Position numbers and translations under genes: made by a program. Below, in pieces: positions 19,900 to 32,277 of a DNA stretch of 64,000 bases (its first letter is position 1; each line of letters begins with the position of its first letter). The DNA is from Simmondsia chinensis (Eukaryota; Streptophyta; Magnoliopsida; Caryophyllales; Simmondsiaceae): assembly GCA_018398585.1 (NCBI GenBank), contig JAGTTD010000007.1, forward strand, positions 8,645,320 to 8,709,319, read 5' to 3'. Under the pieces are notes generated by a model. It was given only the letters and a program-made list of their open reading frames with translations. It searched no databases and was not told the origin of the DNA.

Positions 19900-21286
19900 A
19901 TAAGGCATCAATTGCCTTGTTTTCTTTTCTTTTTTTGTAAAGGATGGTGTAATCTAAACCCAAAAGTTTAGACATGCCTTTTCTTTGGATAGCTGTAGTT
20001 ATTCGCTACTCCAACAAATGCTTTAAAGCTTGCTGATCTATCTTTATCACAAAACTGCCTATCTCAAGGTAATGCCTCCATTAGGAGACAACTAAGAGAA
20101 TGGCCATGAATTCTTTCTCATAGGCTGACAGCCCTACATTCTTAGGGCCAAGAGCTTTACTCAAGAAGGCAAGAGGCCTTCCCTGCTGCATAAGGATTGC
20201 CCCCATCCCCTTATCACTTGCATCTGTCTTAAGGACAAAAGGCAATGAGAAATATGGTAAGGCTAGGACTAGGGCTGCTGTCATGGCAGCCTTTAGGCTT
20301 TGAAATGCTGATTCTTCTTCTTCTGTCCAACTGAACCCACACTTTTTGAGTTGGTCAGTCAATGGCTTAGCTATTCTGCCATAATTTCTTGCAAACTTTC
20401 GGTAATACCCAGTGAGACCCAAAAAGGACCTCAACTCTTTAACATTTCGAGGAGTTGGCCAAGAAGTCATAGCTTCTACCTTAGTGTGATCTATAGCTAC
20501 ACCAGAGGCAAAGATAATGTGACCCAAGTACTCAATTTGGGACTGAGCAAAGCTACATTTTGATTGTTTTGCAGAGAGTTTGTGCTTCCTGAGTTGCTGA
20601 AGCACTATTCTTAAATGTTCAACATGAGACTCAAGGGAAGTACTGTAAACTAGGATGTCATCAAAGAATGCAAAGACATATTTTCTCAAATAGGGACCAA
20701 AGACATCATTCATCAAAGATTGAAAAGTTGCTGGGGCATTGGTGAGCCCAAAAGGCATGACCCTGAACTCAAAGTGACCATGATGGGTCCTAAACACAGT
20801 TTTGTGTACATCAGACTCATGAACTCTCACTTAAAAATAACCAGATCTGAGATCTAGCTTGGAGAAAATTGATGCCCCTTGAAGCTCATCTAGGAGGTCA
20901 TCTATATAAGGAATAGGAAATTTATTCTTGATGGTGCCACCCTTGAGTTCTCTATAATCCACACAGAACCTCATGGTCCCATCTTTCTTCTTCACCAGCA
21001 ATACAGGTGATGCAAATGGAGAATAGCTAGGTTGTATAATTGAGGCTTCCAACATTTCTTTCAACTGCCTCTCTATTTCATCTTTCTGTAGGTAATGATA
21101 CCTATATGGCCTAATGCTAACTGGCTTAACATCAGGCTTTAGTGATATGTGGTGGTCATGAGACCTAGGGGGTGGCAGTGACTTAGGTTTAAGAAATACA
21201 TCACTGTACTCATCTAACAATGATTGAATGAGCAAAGGAGTGGGTGAGTTATATACCTCATGAGCTTCCTTGCCTTGCACCAGCAA
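19900..21286 (-). pseudogene. Gypsy-A reverse transcriptase and RNase H
   Basis: '[19 protein letters not shown]' and '[20 protein letters not shown]' open the RT. A stop at 20832 separates '[11 protein letters not shown]' from '[20 protein letters not shown]'. The catalytic box 'FAFFDDILVYS' has both Asp. RNase H follows with 'LKTDASDKGMGAILMQQGRP', 'YEKEFMAIL' and, across another stop near 20080, the DALSRR end near 19900. RT would be close to functional but for the stops. Confidence 0.95.
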
Positions 21287-21379
21287 TAGGGTAGCTACGA
21301 AGTACTCCTCCTTCTTCTGGCAAAGTCCTTGTAGCTTCTGGCCAGTGAGGAGTTCAACATGCCACTCTCCTTCACACCA

Positions 21380-21760
21380 GTCAGCTCAACTACTTTGCCT
21401 CCCGTGTTGAAACTGATCTTAAGCTAATTAAAATCCAATGATACAGGGCTGAATTGCTTCATCCAGTCAACTCCAAGCAGCATGTCACAACCTCCAATCT
21501 TCATCAATCGGATATGGTATGAGAAACTATGGCCCTGCATCTGCTAATTGGCCAGGCACTGCTATTTGCTCAACATTGTCTGCCCATTAGCTACTGTGAT
21601 ACCCAATGGAGTAGCATCCTCCACGGTAAATCCTGCTTCCCTAGCCATCCTCGGGTCCAAGAAATTATGAGTACTATCGCTATCAATCAGCACAATGACT
21701 GATCTTTTATTCAGATAGCCCGGATTTTAATGGTGCTGGAAAAGGACTTTCCTGTGAGGG
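21380..21760 (-). pseudogene. Gypsy-A aspartic protease
   Basis: Minus-strand 'VLIDSDSTHNFLDPRMAREA' corresponds to the retropepsin active site D-S-G-S-T-H, with Gly changed to Asp. It continues 'ATPLGITVANGQ' and 'GGCDMLLGVDWMKQFSPVSL', the flap and C-terminal motif of Gypsy proteases. Stops occur in the middle. The changed active-site Gly would by itself impair activity. Confidence 0.85.
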
Positions 21761-21769
21761 CATGGACAT

Positions 21770-22925
21770 AAATTTCTTAAGTGTCTTCATCACAAGCGTC
21801 TACAATTTGCTCCTCTTCAGTCTCTATTACTGAAGAATGTTCCAAGTCAGGTCTAAGGTCAAGTAGCTCAGCTGCCTCAAGGCTGTGCAGGGTTTGATTA
21901 TCACATCGATGCCCTGGGTAGTAACGCTTATTGCATTTATAGCATAAGCCTGGGTTTCTGGAAGATTGTTGCTTAGCCCAGTTCTGGGTACACCTATTAC
22001 CTAACTGACCATATTTTTGGGGGGCATTGGATACGGTTTATGGAGGGGTTGTATTGGTCTTAAGGAGGTTCTTAGCTTTTTGTAGAATGTTTTTTTAGGA
22101 TTGAGAGAGTAAGCGGGCTTTAGTAAATGCTTCTGATAGAGAGTTAGGTTGGAGAGCCTTGACTAATGGTTGAATCTCTTTGTCAAGGCCAGAAATGTAA
22201 GATGAAAGAAAATAGCCCTCACTGAAGGAGCTATCAGTAGCTAACATATGTGACCTCAGTTCCTCAAAGCGTTCCTAGTACTCAATAATCGAGCCGGTCT
22301 GCTTCAACTTGTTGAACTGGCTAACAATATCAATTTCACTGTGATCCTCAAACCGCGTGTAGAGTTCTTCATAGAACTCTTGCCATCCAATGCTACCTGT
22401 ATCCGCTATCAATCCATCTAGCCAGAGATCAATTTTATCATCTAAGTACGCTGCCGCCATTCCCAACTTCTTATCATTTGTAACACGGTAGAAGTTGAAG
22501 TATCTTTGGCAGCACCTAACCCAACTTCTTGGGTTGGCACCGTTAAAGACAGGGAAGTCCATCTTGGACTTTGGTTGGGAGTTGTTGCCCCCATAAGAAC
22601 CTTCGAAATTACTGTTGCCACTCGTTTCAGGGCACGCCCCCAAAATTGGGGGTTTCCGGGCATTCATTTGCTCTATGTGAGCTCTGGACTCTGGTACATG
22701 AACTTCTACCTCCAGATCCTTCACAGAATTCACTGCATGTGATGTATTAGCCACCAATTGCTGAATTAGGGTTAACATCTCTGTGTTGTTCTGCATCAGG
22801 GTGAGCATCTGCAAATTATTCTGATGCATGACCTCGATAAGCTGTTGGTGATGGACTTCAGACCTTTGCTGTGGTTCTGCCATATGTTGCGCGCGGCCTT
22901 GTACCTGACCTTCATTTTCCGCCAT
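21770..22925 (-). pseudogene. gag: Gypsy-A gag
   Basis: Starts 'MAENEGQVQGRAQHMAEPQQ', followed by a Gln-rich predicted coiled coil. The retrotransposon gag domain is 'KMDFPVFNGANPRSWVRCCQ', 'AAAYLDDKIDLWLDGLIAD' and 'WQEFYEELYTRFED'. A stop at 22273 breaks the frame, and 'YISGLDKEIQPLVKALQP' continues it. The zinc knuckle 'CYKCNKRYYPGHRC' lies near 21905-21950. The protein forms the particle that packages element RNA. Confidence 0.9.
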
Positions 22926-23004
22926 GGTAGGTCTTCTTTTACCTCTAGCCAGTGTGTAACTCGGTTCACGCTTGTATTTGTTAAGGATTTTAGCTCAAGA
23001 TCGA

Positions 23005-23018
23005 GCTCTGATACCAAA
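23005..23018 (-). promoter_or_regulatory. Gypsy-A primer binding site
   Basis: On the minus strand TTTGGTATCAGAGC lies directly next to the 5' LTR and is complementary to the initiator Met tRNA 3' end. Confidence 0.85.
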
Positions 23019-23336
23019 TGTCAAGGTTTAGCCTATTCAGTGGAAGAAAAGAGGAAGGAGAAGGTTGAGATCACCCATGGAAGTGGACGAGAATAGGGAG
23101 AGAGGGAGAAGGTGAGAGAAAGAGGAAGAGAGAATTGGTAAAGTAAGAGAGAGAAGAATTAGTGTATTATTACTTTGATATGAATTCAGTACAAAAAATG
23201 GGTATTAAAACCTAATTACAAGCAACAAGCTTAACAACCTACTTAACGACTCATTAACTCCTTAAACACTCTTTAGCCACCACTTAACAATACAAGAAAA
23301 TACAAGTACATTGCATATCTAGCTAAGTACATGACA
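23019..23336 (-). repeat. Gypsy-A 5' LTR
   Basis: 318 bp, the same length as the 3' LTR, from TGTCAAGG to ACATGACA. The two LTRs differ by roughly 15 visible substitutions, so the insertion is not recent. Confidence 0.9.
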
Positions 23337-23341
23337 GAATG

Positions 23342-25200
23342 TCTCGGAATTGCAACGCTCCAAACCAAACAATGCCAATGCCAACAAGTACCCTTATCCC
23401 ACAAAGCTTTGTATGCCAAATGAATTTGAAAAGACTCTGCATGTACACATGTGCGAAGCCCCTGATAAACAGCACTAGCATTACCATAAATCTCAATCCA
23501 TTTATCTCTACCCTTGAGAAAAGCTTTCCACATAGCTGAGTCACGAACCCGACTTTTTATAGTCCATAAGTTCGCCCCTTTCATATAAAACCCGTGGAAT
23601 ACCAAGCGACCCACATCGAGTCTTTCTTGCTCTGAATCTCCCAAAGACACTTAATAAAGCCTACCATATTCCACTTATCAAACTGCTTAATGCCAAGACC
23701 ACCCTCCTCTTTAAGCAAACAGATCTTGTGCCAAGCAATCAGGATCATTACCCTCACATCATCAGTCTTACCCCAAAGAAACTGGGAGAAAAGACTTTAG
23801 ATGCTATGGAGGACATCACTAGGTAGCAATAACGCTTTGCACCAGAAGTTAATGATTCCACCAAATCAACTCAATTCTGTCAGCAAAGCAGATAGCCTTA
23901 GATTTCCATCCACTAATTTTGTTCTTAATTTTTGAATTAAAGCCCCATATTGCCCAAAAAGCAATTGAGACCCAGACAAAGGCACCCCAAGATATCGAAG
24001 AGGAAGGCAGAGCTCCTGAAAGCCAGCAACTAGACAATATTAGCTTTAACATCATTATGAACCTCAGCAAAACATATACCTGATTTGAAAGCATTAGGTT
24101 CCAAACCCAAAATTCCCACAAACTTTATCATCTGACGCCACATGTGTAAGATGGATTCACGATCACCACGAGAGAGGAGAAAGAGATCGTTCGCAAAAAT
24201 AAGGTGAGTGATGCCTAATTTCTTACATTTAGCATGGAAACTGAATATCTTTTCAGAGACGGCTATCCTCAAAGGACGCAAAAGATAGTCCATACACAAA
24301 ATAAACAAATATGGTGAAATCGGGTCACCTTGCCTCAAGCTCCTACGACCCTTAAAGAAGCCAACCAATCCGCCATCGAACTGCAATGAGAACGAGGGAG
24401 ATGTAACACAAACCCGATTCCATCTAATGAAGCAAGGAGGAAAACAAAGACCCTCAAGTAAATCAAACAAAAAATCCTAGCTAACCGAATCATACGCCTT
24501 GCAGATGTCAACCTTCATAAAACAATGCGGAGAACATTTTTCCTAGTATAATGATTAATTATCTCATTCCCCAATATGACAATATCAAACATCACGCGAC
24601 CCTTCACAAAAGTCACTTGAGAAGGAGAAGTCAAGTTATCTAATAGAGATTCAAGCTGCTTTGCATTTAACTTAGAAATGACTTTATAAAAAACATTGCA
24701 GCAAGCGACAGGTCAAAAATCGCTACAGTTTGAAGGCATTCAATCTTTGGCATGAACGTAATAACAATAGTGTTAAAGAATTTTAGAAGATTACCCAAAT
24801 CAAAGAAATCACAAACTGCATGACAAACATCTTCTCCCACAATATGCCAACAAGATTTGAAGAACGCAGTGGAGAAACCATCAGGACAAGAGGCCTTAGA
24901 CTTAGGAATAGACCACACCACATCATTAATCTCTTTAGGATATAATGGTTGTAGTAAAGCATGAAAATCAACATCTTGCAGAACAAGGCCTTCATCAATA
25001 ATCGTTTAATCAATCCTCTTATTAATTTGTGCATCCTGACCCAATAAATCTGAAAAATATTGCACAAATTTAGCAGCAACACATGCTTGGTTAGTTAAAA
25101 GCACGCTCTCCCAGTTACAGATCGACCAAATGGAATTCTTCTTCTCATGTTTTTTTAATCTATGAACGAAATAATCTAGAAGATTGGTCCATTTGATTTA
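23342..25200 (-). pseudogene. L1 ORF2 reverse transcriptase (broken)
   Basis: From right to left: 'MVWSIPKSKASCPDGFSTAF' (24921; family PDTKAPGPDGFS), 'RRSLRQGDPISPYLFILCMD' near 24300-24360, and the catalytic box as 'THLIFANDLFLLSRGD' near 24175-24220. There the first Asp of FADD is Asn, so the polymerase site is lost. Post-RT sequence extends to 'VWSVAIPRHS' near 23345-23360 at the Gypsy-A border, continuing at 18024. Many stops interrupt it. Confidence 0.9.
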
Positions 25201-25599
25201 CAAACACGATCTTCGCGTGTTGGGAAAGAAAATTCTATTCAGCCTCTAAAAGTCTCAAGAGCCTCTCTTTTAGAAACTGAGCTTGAGATTCCAAATCAGG
25301 CACATCAAGAACTTTATCCTGAACCTCATAAAGAGCTTAACACGCAGAACACACTTGGGCCAATATACCTCCAGGAAAAACCTTCTAAAATTTCTTAAGA
25401 GCACTTTTAACAGCTTGGAGTCATTTTTGGAAGCAAAACATAATCATTCCTCTAACCGGGGTGGCCCAAGCCTACTTAACAACATCATGGAAACCATCCA
25501 TAGAAGCCAACCAATTCCCATACTTAAAACAACCATTTGTGACCCGCGGCTGAGCTCCCAATCGTAATAGTAAAGGGGAATGATCAGAAATCCCCGGGT

Positions 25600-26260
25600 T
25601 CAAAACTAACCCTTCACGGTCAATTTTATCATGCCAAACTAGTTTAACTAAAATCTGATCAATCTTGGACGAAACTCTATTCTCCCTCTTTTGCTAATTA
25701 CACTAAGTAAAGCTCGGCCCCTCATAAAGCATCGAGCACAAATGATTGAAACACAATCTACACAATCCCGAATCTTAGAATCCGAGATTGCCACTCCCCC
25801 TTTTTTATCAGTTAGATCCAGCAATACATTAAGTCCCCAAGCCAAACCCATGGGACACTAACAGAGCAACTCATAGCTCGAAGTTCATTCCAAAGAGCCT
25901 TCCTATCATTAACTCTATTGAAACCATAGGAAAACGAACAAACAGTTGGATGAATCTGCAATGCTTCAAGAAAATTAGCCTCCAAATGCATTACTTGAGA
26001 TGATATACTGATCAACCGGGCATGGACATAACTTTGATCCCAAAGAATCCAAATTCATCCCACACTCCCCTCCATATAATTGGCTTGACATGACCAACCC
26101 CAAAAAAATCTGCCTTGCATCTCCTTGTAGCTGCACTCCTCTATTTGAGTCTCAAATATAGCAAAAGTTCTAATAGAAAATTTTAATAAAATTCTTCTAA
26201 CTTATGTTGCTTTGTAGCCTTTGTTCATATCCCTGATATTCTGCTACCCGATCATAAAAT
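25600..26260 (-). pseudogene. L1 ORF2 endonuclease domain (broken)
   Basis: Minus-strand segments 'NIRDMNKGYKATQ' (family WNIRG-x-N), 'FAIFETQIEE' (ETKI/E block), 'CSFSYGFNRVNDRKALWNEL' (FIYG block), 'WVWLGDL' (GDFN block) and 'RGRIEFRPRLIRF' (SRIDR block) are the ordered motifs of the APE-type endonuclease that nicks target DNA for target-primed reverse transcription. Several catalytic positions have changed and frames shift between segments. Confidence 0.8.
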
Positions 26261-27418
26261 CATTTACTAGTGTAAGACCCACCCACACCACTCTCCTTTC
26301 CCATAGTAACCGCAGAATCTCCAACACCCCTTCTAGGCAAGCTCCGGCTATCCCCGGGAACCTGACTCACAACATCTTCAGTAGGACCATCAGCAAGCGC
26401 AGTAAGCCTATTTCCATTACTACAAGGTAAAGTAGTGTGAGCCACCTCCTGTATCTCTGCACCAAACCCACCTCCAAATTTACCGACCACCCTCCATTCC
26501 CCTTACTGAAATGGATCTATAGCTTCCATATTTCCTAGAGCATCAACTTGCTCAGTAACTGTCATATTCTCTTTTCCCTTTCTTAACTCTCGGCTGCAAG
26601 GGCACTTAGCATCAGTATGGAATAAATCCCCATAATTGGAACATTTTCTTTTGAATCCATTCATACCAAACTGGTTGAGTAATGAATTCCCCATTTGAGC
26701 GTAAGAGGCTTAGAAATATTGATTTCCACTAAAATATGGGCATATGTAATCCTCTTCTTCATTGTTGTCATACTATCTGCATAAAGAGGGGTACCTAGAG
26801 TGCTAGCAATCTTACTCAAAATGTCTACATGCCAGATATGCAAACAAAGATTGTGTAAATTAACCCAAATAGGAACCCTACTCAATTCCTCCTCCTCAAA
26901 GTTAAAAGACGGAGTCCATCTTTTGGAAGTTTGTGCATAGAATATGGACCCTCTTTTAAAATATTATCACAATTCTCAATAGAATTGAATATGAACACAA
27001 TCCATCTCTTTTATTGAAGTAAAACTTAAGGGTCAATAATTTTGGCCAAACTAAAGCAACAGAATCACAAATCGCGGCATAGAAGAGCTTACCTCCAACC
27101 AAGTACCCAACTCGTGCATGTTCACAATAGTGAGTACCCTCCAGGACATCCATATCCGATATTTCAACACATTGGGCACTAGCAGCCTCGAGTACGTATC
27201 TAAGCTGCAACCCTTGATTAGGGGCATGATTAGTCAAAAATAATTGTCGCCAACGACCTCCATTCGCCATCTTTAACTTGAATCTCCTCATCCTCCCCTT
27301 GCTCAAAAGCCGCATCTGCCCAATGCCCTACCGAAGTTACGACAGGTGAGCTTAGGATTGAAGTGAGCCCAAAAACCTCACCCACATTCTAACTTCTTGA
27401 AGGACCGCCATCATTACC
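26260..27418 (-). pseudogene. L1 ORF1: DUF4283-like plus CCHC zinc knuckle
   Basis: Plant L1 ORF1 proteins combine a DUF4283 RNA-binding domain with a CCHC knuckle. Here 'VPIWVNLHNLCLHIWHVDIL' and 'LSKIASTLGTPLYADSMTT' (26885 to about 26750) match the DUF4283 C-terminal motif. 'KRKCSNYGDLFHTDAKC' near 26597-26655 is the zinc knuckle (C-x2-C-x4-H-x4-C, second Cys changed to Y). The N-terminal section runs up to the Copia-B TSD at 27419 and continues at 32526 across the insertion. Frameshifts and stops are present. Confidence 0.8.
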
Positions 27419-27423
27419 AATTG

Positions 27424-27666
27424 TATTACATTTTATAATGTTTTCTAATTAATTGTAATTTTCGTTAGTTTAGTTGTTAGTTTCTTAATTAATTTTTGTT
27501 AAGATGTTTTTGTAGGTTAATTGCTCTATATAAGGGTTGTATTTCTTTTCTTTACTTGTTCTGTACATTTTACATAAAAATAAAACTTCTAGAGAACTAA
27601 GTTCTCCTTCAAATCCTCTCATCTCTCTGTCACTTTGCTCTCACCTCATTTCATAGCAAATCAACA
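27424..27666 (+). repeat. Copia-B 5' LTR, 243 bp
   Basis: Starts TATTACATTTTATAATG and ends AGCAAATCAACA. A CTATATAAGGGTTG box (about 27524-27537) is the likely promoter TATA element. Confidence 0.95.
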
Positions 27667-27678
27667 TGGTATCAGAGC
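27667..27678 (+). promoter_or_regulatory. Copia-B primer binding site
   Basis: TGGTATCAGAGC begins immediately at the LTR end, complementary to initiator Met tRNA. Confidence 0.9.
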
Positions 27679-27902
27679 TTGAAATGAGCATTTGAGAGTT
27701 CAATTGATCATATTTTGCTCATTTCTTGTCCAGATTTGATTCATGCGAGCTGTTTTTCGGTTCAACGAACACAGAAACCCTAATTCGGCGATTTCAATCC
27801 GCGATCGAGATTTCTGGCCAATTTTTCCTCTTTTGATTGTTCCTATTGTTGAAGTAGCCTTAGTTCTTTGGTTTATAGTGTTAATCAAAAGGAATTGTAG
27901 TC

Positions 27903-28830
27903 ATGGCAGATTCGAACAATGTTTTGGTTGTTGCGAAAGAAGCTGCAGAGGAAGACCTCACTTCTTCGCCATATCTTTTACCTTCAAATGATAGTCCTGG
28001 TACTGTACTTGTCTCTAACATTCTTCGTGGAGCTAAAAACTGTAGTAATTGGTCTCAAAGCATGATGATGGCTCTTTGTGCCAAAACAAGCTAGGGTTCG
28101 TAGATGGTGAGATTCAGAAAACAGAACGAACAAATCCTCTCTATGAATAATGGCTTCAATGTGATCGAATGGTTGGATCGTGGATTGTAAATTCCACTAC
28201 CAAGGAAATTGCATCCAGTGTTCTTCGTGCAACTATAGCACACGATATGTGGACGGATATCAAACAGAGGTATTCACAACAGAATGATCCAACATTGTAC
28301 TAGCTTAAACATTCCATTTCTATGTTGAGGCAAGAGAACATGCCTGTCACTACCTACTTTGCAAGATTGAAGACACTTTGGGATCATTTCCAAGGTTTGG
28401 ATCCGATTCCTACTTGTACCTGTGGAAATTGTACTTGTAATGCATTGAAGAAGGTTGAAATAAGTAGAGAGCATGACTATGTGATGACATTCCTCATGGG
28501 ATTAGATGAGCAATATAGCACGGTTAAAGATCAGGTTATGTTCATGGACCCTCCAGCAAACATCAATAAAGCGTTTGCCAAAGTTACTCAATAAGAAAAG
28601 CAGTTCATCATACGCAAGTCTTTTGAACCAAATAGCCTTCAAGTTATTGACTCCATGGCTATGTTTGGTAAGGATCAGGATGGTAAGGGCACACAAAAGC
28701 AGGGCTAATGTGAAAGGGCCCTTTGCACTCATTGTGGCAAACTTGGCCACGGTTACTGGAGACTCCGGGGCTGGGGTGAATGGTGCCGCATATGACAACA
28801 CCATTGTCTAATTTTCCCCTAACCAATGCC
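27903..28830 (+). pseudogene. gag: Copia-B gag
   Basis: The N-terminus 'SSPYLLPSNDSPGTVLVSNI' and 'WSQSMMMALCAKTS' matches the UBN2-type Copia gag (PYFLHxSDxPG... WSRSMxxALxAKNK). After a stop, 'NMPVTTYFARLKTLWDHFQG' and 'FLMGLDEQYSTVKDQVMFMD' resume in an open frame (28322-28594). The zinc knuckle 'CTHCGKLGHGY' is partial near 28725-28760, with frameshifts around it. Confidence 0.85.
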
Positions 28831-28959
28831 AGCAAATGCATGCGTATCTTAGTGCTCAACTAACCGCTCAATCCCTCACTTCGTCTCCTCCAATGACTAC
28901 TTCAGATGTTCCTAACACTTCTTATGTTGCTAATCTTGCTTTTGCAGGTGTGATGCCTA

Positions 28960-29460
28960 GTGTATCGAAAGTACACTTCATCTTCATTGCTTCTGTCTTG
29001 TCTCATATAAAGAGTGATGCATGGATTCTCGATTCGGGGGCCACAAATCATATTTCTGGAAATTCTAGTATCTTTCAATCATTGACAGCATGTCGGAGCA
29101 CCACGGTTACTCTTCCAACCGGGATCACGGTTGTAGTATCACATAAAGGGACTGTTAGATTTTCTGATACCCTCACACTATATGATGTTTTCTATGTTCC
29201 CTCATTCCCATTCAATCTTATTTCTGTTTCCCAATTGATAATTACAACATCTTGTGTGTGTTTATTCACAGTCTCTTTGTGTTCAATACAGGACCTCAAA
29301 AGATCGGTGACGATTGGGTTGCAATTAAAAGGGGAGAACTCTACGTTATTACACCAACAACAAAAATTCCATTCATATCTTCCTCAAATAAAGCTCTGTG
29401 CGCCAGCAGCGTTTTCCTCCTCCTCCCCTATTACATCACACTACAGCCGTGACAAGTGTA
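28960..29460 (+). pseudogene. Copia-B aspartic protease
   Basis: 'SDAWILDSGATNHISGN' (about 29010-29060) is the Copia retropepsin active site with D-S-G-A intact. 'DVFYVPSFPFNLISVSQL' follows, the standard motif after the flap. A frameshift near 29240 breaks the transition to the GAG-pre-integrase segment. Confidence 0.9.
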
Positions 29461-29479
29461 TGGCATTCTTGGCTCGATC

Positions 29480-30110
29480 ATCCCGCTGACTATCAACTCT
29501 AACTTCTACAGTTACTGATTCCCAAACACAATGGCTTACCATGTTTTGTTTGTCCTTTAGCAAAACAACATAGACTACCATTTTCTCATAGTAATAATAT
29601 CACTAGTCATCCTTTTAATGTGATACATGTAGATATTTGGGGTTCTTTTCATATTCCTTCCATTGGGGGGCATTGTTTTTTTCTCACTATTATTGAAGAT
29701 TGTAGTAGGGTTACATGGGTGTACCTAATGAAAAACAAAAGTGAAGTATCAACACTTTTGCCCCAATTTTATACTTTTGTGCATAATCAATTTGGCACTA
29801 CTATTAAGTGTATAAAAAGTGATCAAGGGACTGAATTTGCTTTCCCATCCTTTTATACCACCCATGGAATGTTACACCAACATGCTTGTGTTGATACTCC
29901 TGAGCAAAACTCCGTCGTTGAACGTAAACATCAACACCTTCTTAATGTTGCCTAGGCTCTTCGTTTCCAAGCTAATCTTGCTATTCCTTTTTGGGATAAC
30001 TGCGTTATGATTGCCGCCCACATCATTAATCGCCTTCCCTCTTCCGCACTTGGCAACCGCATTCCCTTGAAGTTCTCCAAGAAAAAAAAAACCATCATAT
30101 GATCACTTAA
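29480..30110 (+). pseudogene. Copia-B integrase
   Basis: 'MIHVDIWGSFHIPSIGGHCF', 'IKCIKSDQGTEFAFPSFY' and 'DTPEQNSVVERKHQHLLNVA' carry the D, D and E of the catalytic core, all retained. A stop at 29953 and an A-run frameshift near 30085 end it. The zinc-binding part upstream is readable as 'LPKHNGLPCFVCPLAKQHR' in a shifted frame. Confidence 0.9.
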
Positions 30111-30112
30111 GG

Positions 30113-31560
30113 GTGTTCGGGTGTTTATGTTTCACTTCTACTATTCGTTCTTATTGTCATACGTTTGACCCACAGGCTAGGACAGCTATGTTTATTGGGT
30201 ACCCATTTGGGATCAAAGGTTATAAGCTCATGGCTGTTCACACTCAACAAATTTTTGTCTCCCGTAATGTTGTATTCCATGAAAACATTTTTTCGTACAC
30301 AAATAACCCTCCACGGATCCCTTCCTTCACCTTGTTTTACCCTGCGCTGCTGCTTCTGAGGATGACACTTTCTCCCCCGAGAACACCCTTGTTGTTCCCG
30401 GTGATGCTGTGCCTCCATCGAATACAACCCCCTCCACCCTGGTCCCTCCTGTTGACCCGGGTTCTTTTCCACATACTCACTTTCCCCATACTGTTCCCTC
30501 CTCGGTTCCCCCTGCTGATTAGGGGCTTCCTCCTTCCCATGATACCTCCACTGTTCCTTTACGTCGTACCACGCATCCCACTAAAACTCCTTCATATTTA
30601 ACAAACTATCATTATTCTTTACTCACCTCTCATTCCATGTCTTCATCTCCTTCCTCCACAAAGCATCTCCTTTCTCATTCTGTCACTTATGATCGTTTGT
30701 CCACTTCCCATTGTCACTTTGCTCTTTCCCTTTCATCTGAGACTGAACCTACTTCTTATTCTCAAGCAAATAAGTCTCCACAGTGGAGGCTTGCTATGAA
30801 AGCTGAGCTTCTTGCTCTTGAGGCTAACTCTACATGGTCCCTTGTATCTCTCCCTCATGGGAAGCTTCCCATTGGGTGTAAATGGGTTTACAAGATTAGA
30901 AGACGGGCTGATGGTTGCATTGAACGATACAAAGCTCAGTTAGTTGCTAAGGGGCTTACACAACAAGAGGGGGTGGATGTTTTAGACACTTCCTCCCCGC
31001 TAACTAAAATAACAACTGTGGGTCTTCTTCTTGCATTAGCGGCTGCCAATGGATGTATTTATTTCAACTAGATGTCAATAATGCTTTCCTCCATGGTGAT
31101 TTGTTTGAGGAGGTTTATATATCTCTTCCCTCGGGTTTTCATGGTGAGGGGGCATCTTCCCCTTTGGTGTGTCGTTTACATAAGAGCTTATATTGTCTCC
31201 AACAAGCTAGTCGTCAATGGTTTCTAAACTCTCTTCCTTTCTCCTTTAACTTGGTTTTGTTCAATCTCGTCATGACTATAGTCTCTTTACTTGTACTACC
31301 GGTTCTTCTTTTATCACTCTTTTGTTTTATGTGGATGATATTGTAGTTCTGGGAACAATCTTGATGAAGCTAATTCTCTTAAAGCTGTTTTACATGATCG
31401 TTTCCACCTAAAGGACCTTGGTAATCTCAAATATTTCCTTGGTCTTGAAGTTGCTCGCTCTAATTCTGGTATTTCCTTATGTCAATGCCACTATACGCTC
31501 ATGCTTCTCGAATCCTATGGAACCGAATACCACTCTCACTGCTCGTGCTGGGCCATTGCT
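30113..31560 (+). pseudogene. Copia-B linker and reverse transcriptase
   Basis: 'MFGCLCFTST' and 'PQARTAMFIGYPFGIKGYKL' close the integrase. A Pro/Ser-rich linker follows. RT begins with '[20 protein letters not shown]', '[20 protein letters not shown]' and '[20 protein letters not shown]'. The frame then shifts to '[20 protein letters not shown]' (31053 on). The catalytic 'YVDD' segment near 31328-31345 is followed by a frameshift at about 31345, and 'LKDLGNLKYFLGLEVARSNS' continues. Confidence 0.9.
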
Positions 31561-31656
31561 ACCGGATCCTACCTCATACCTCCAACTTATTGGTCGCCTT
31601 CTATATCTTACTCTTACCCGTCTTGACATTTCCTTCTCTATTCATAAACCTAGTTC

Positions 31657-31690
<34 letters not shown>

Positions 31691-32270
31691 CCCCCGGTTT
31701 ACCTCATTTACAGGCAGCTCACCACATCCTCAAATACCTTAAAAACTCTCCTGTATAGGGTTTGTTTTATTAGGCTTCTTCCCCACTTCACCTCACCGCC
31801 TTTGCCGACGCTGACTGGGCTACTTGTTCGGATTCTCGCCACTCCGTCACTGGTTATTGTGTTTTTCTTGGTGACTCTCTCATTTCTTGGAAGTCTAAGA
31901 ACAACCCACTCTTTCTCGATCTTCTGCTGAGGCCAAGTACAGTAGTATTGCGGTTGCCACCTGTGAGGTCATTTGGGTTCGTGGTCTTCTTCTTGATTTT
32001 TGAATTATGCTTCGTCTTCCCACTCCTTTGTTTTGTGATAACATGGCAGCTACATAAATTGCTCAAAATCCAGTTTATCATGAGTGTATGAAACATGTTG
32101 AAGTTGATCTTTATTTCGTTCGTGATAAGATTACTGAGGGTGTTGTTAAAGTTTTACATCTTGGGGCTCGTCATCAACTTGCGAATCTGCTTACGAAGCC
32201 TCTCCATGCTCCTGCGCTTTCTTCCTTCCTTCGCAAGTTGGGTGTATTTGATTTATATACTCCAACTTGA
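31561..32270 (+). pseudogene. Copia-B RNase H
   Basis: Frames in turn give 'LQLIGRLLYLTLTRLDISFS', then the C run, then '[20 protein letters not shown]' and '[11 protein letters not shown]', and finally 'VEVDLYFVRDKITEGVVKVL' and 'HQLANLLTKPLHAPA'. These are the ordered Copia RNase H motifs with the first Asp present. The polypurine tract GAGGGGG (32269-32275) precedes the 3' LTR. Confidence 0.9.
31658..31689 (+). repeat. 32-nt pure C run inside Copia-B RNase H
   Basis: C from 31658 to 31689, followed by G and five more C. It falls between 'DISFSIHK' and the family motif 'HLQAAHHILKYLK', where related elements have ordinary mixed sequence. Encodes poly-Pro in the shadow frames. Confidence 0.9.
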
Positions 32271-32277
32271 GGGGGCG

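Larger units (their letters stand above)
18025..23336 (-). mobile_element. Gypsy-A: chromovirus LTR retrotransposon, 5312 bp
   Basis: Flanked by a perfect TSD GAATG (18020-18024 and 23337-23341), with two 318-bp LTRs that both start TGTCA and end TGACA. On the minus strand: PBS, gag with a zinc knuckle, protease, RT-RNase H, integrase and a C-terminal chromodomain, the Gypsy/chromovirus order. Size and short LTRs fit the Reina-like chromoviruses. A few stops and a 26-nt C run in integrase make it inactive, but most domains are still largely open, so it is younger than the L1 it sits in. Confidence 0.95.

Noticed and set aside
31418..31930. Poly-Pro protein across the C run in Copia-B
   Set aside because: It is an out-of-frame shadow of the RNase H region, which is identifiable in the other frames on both sides.
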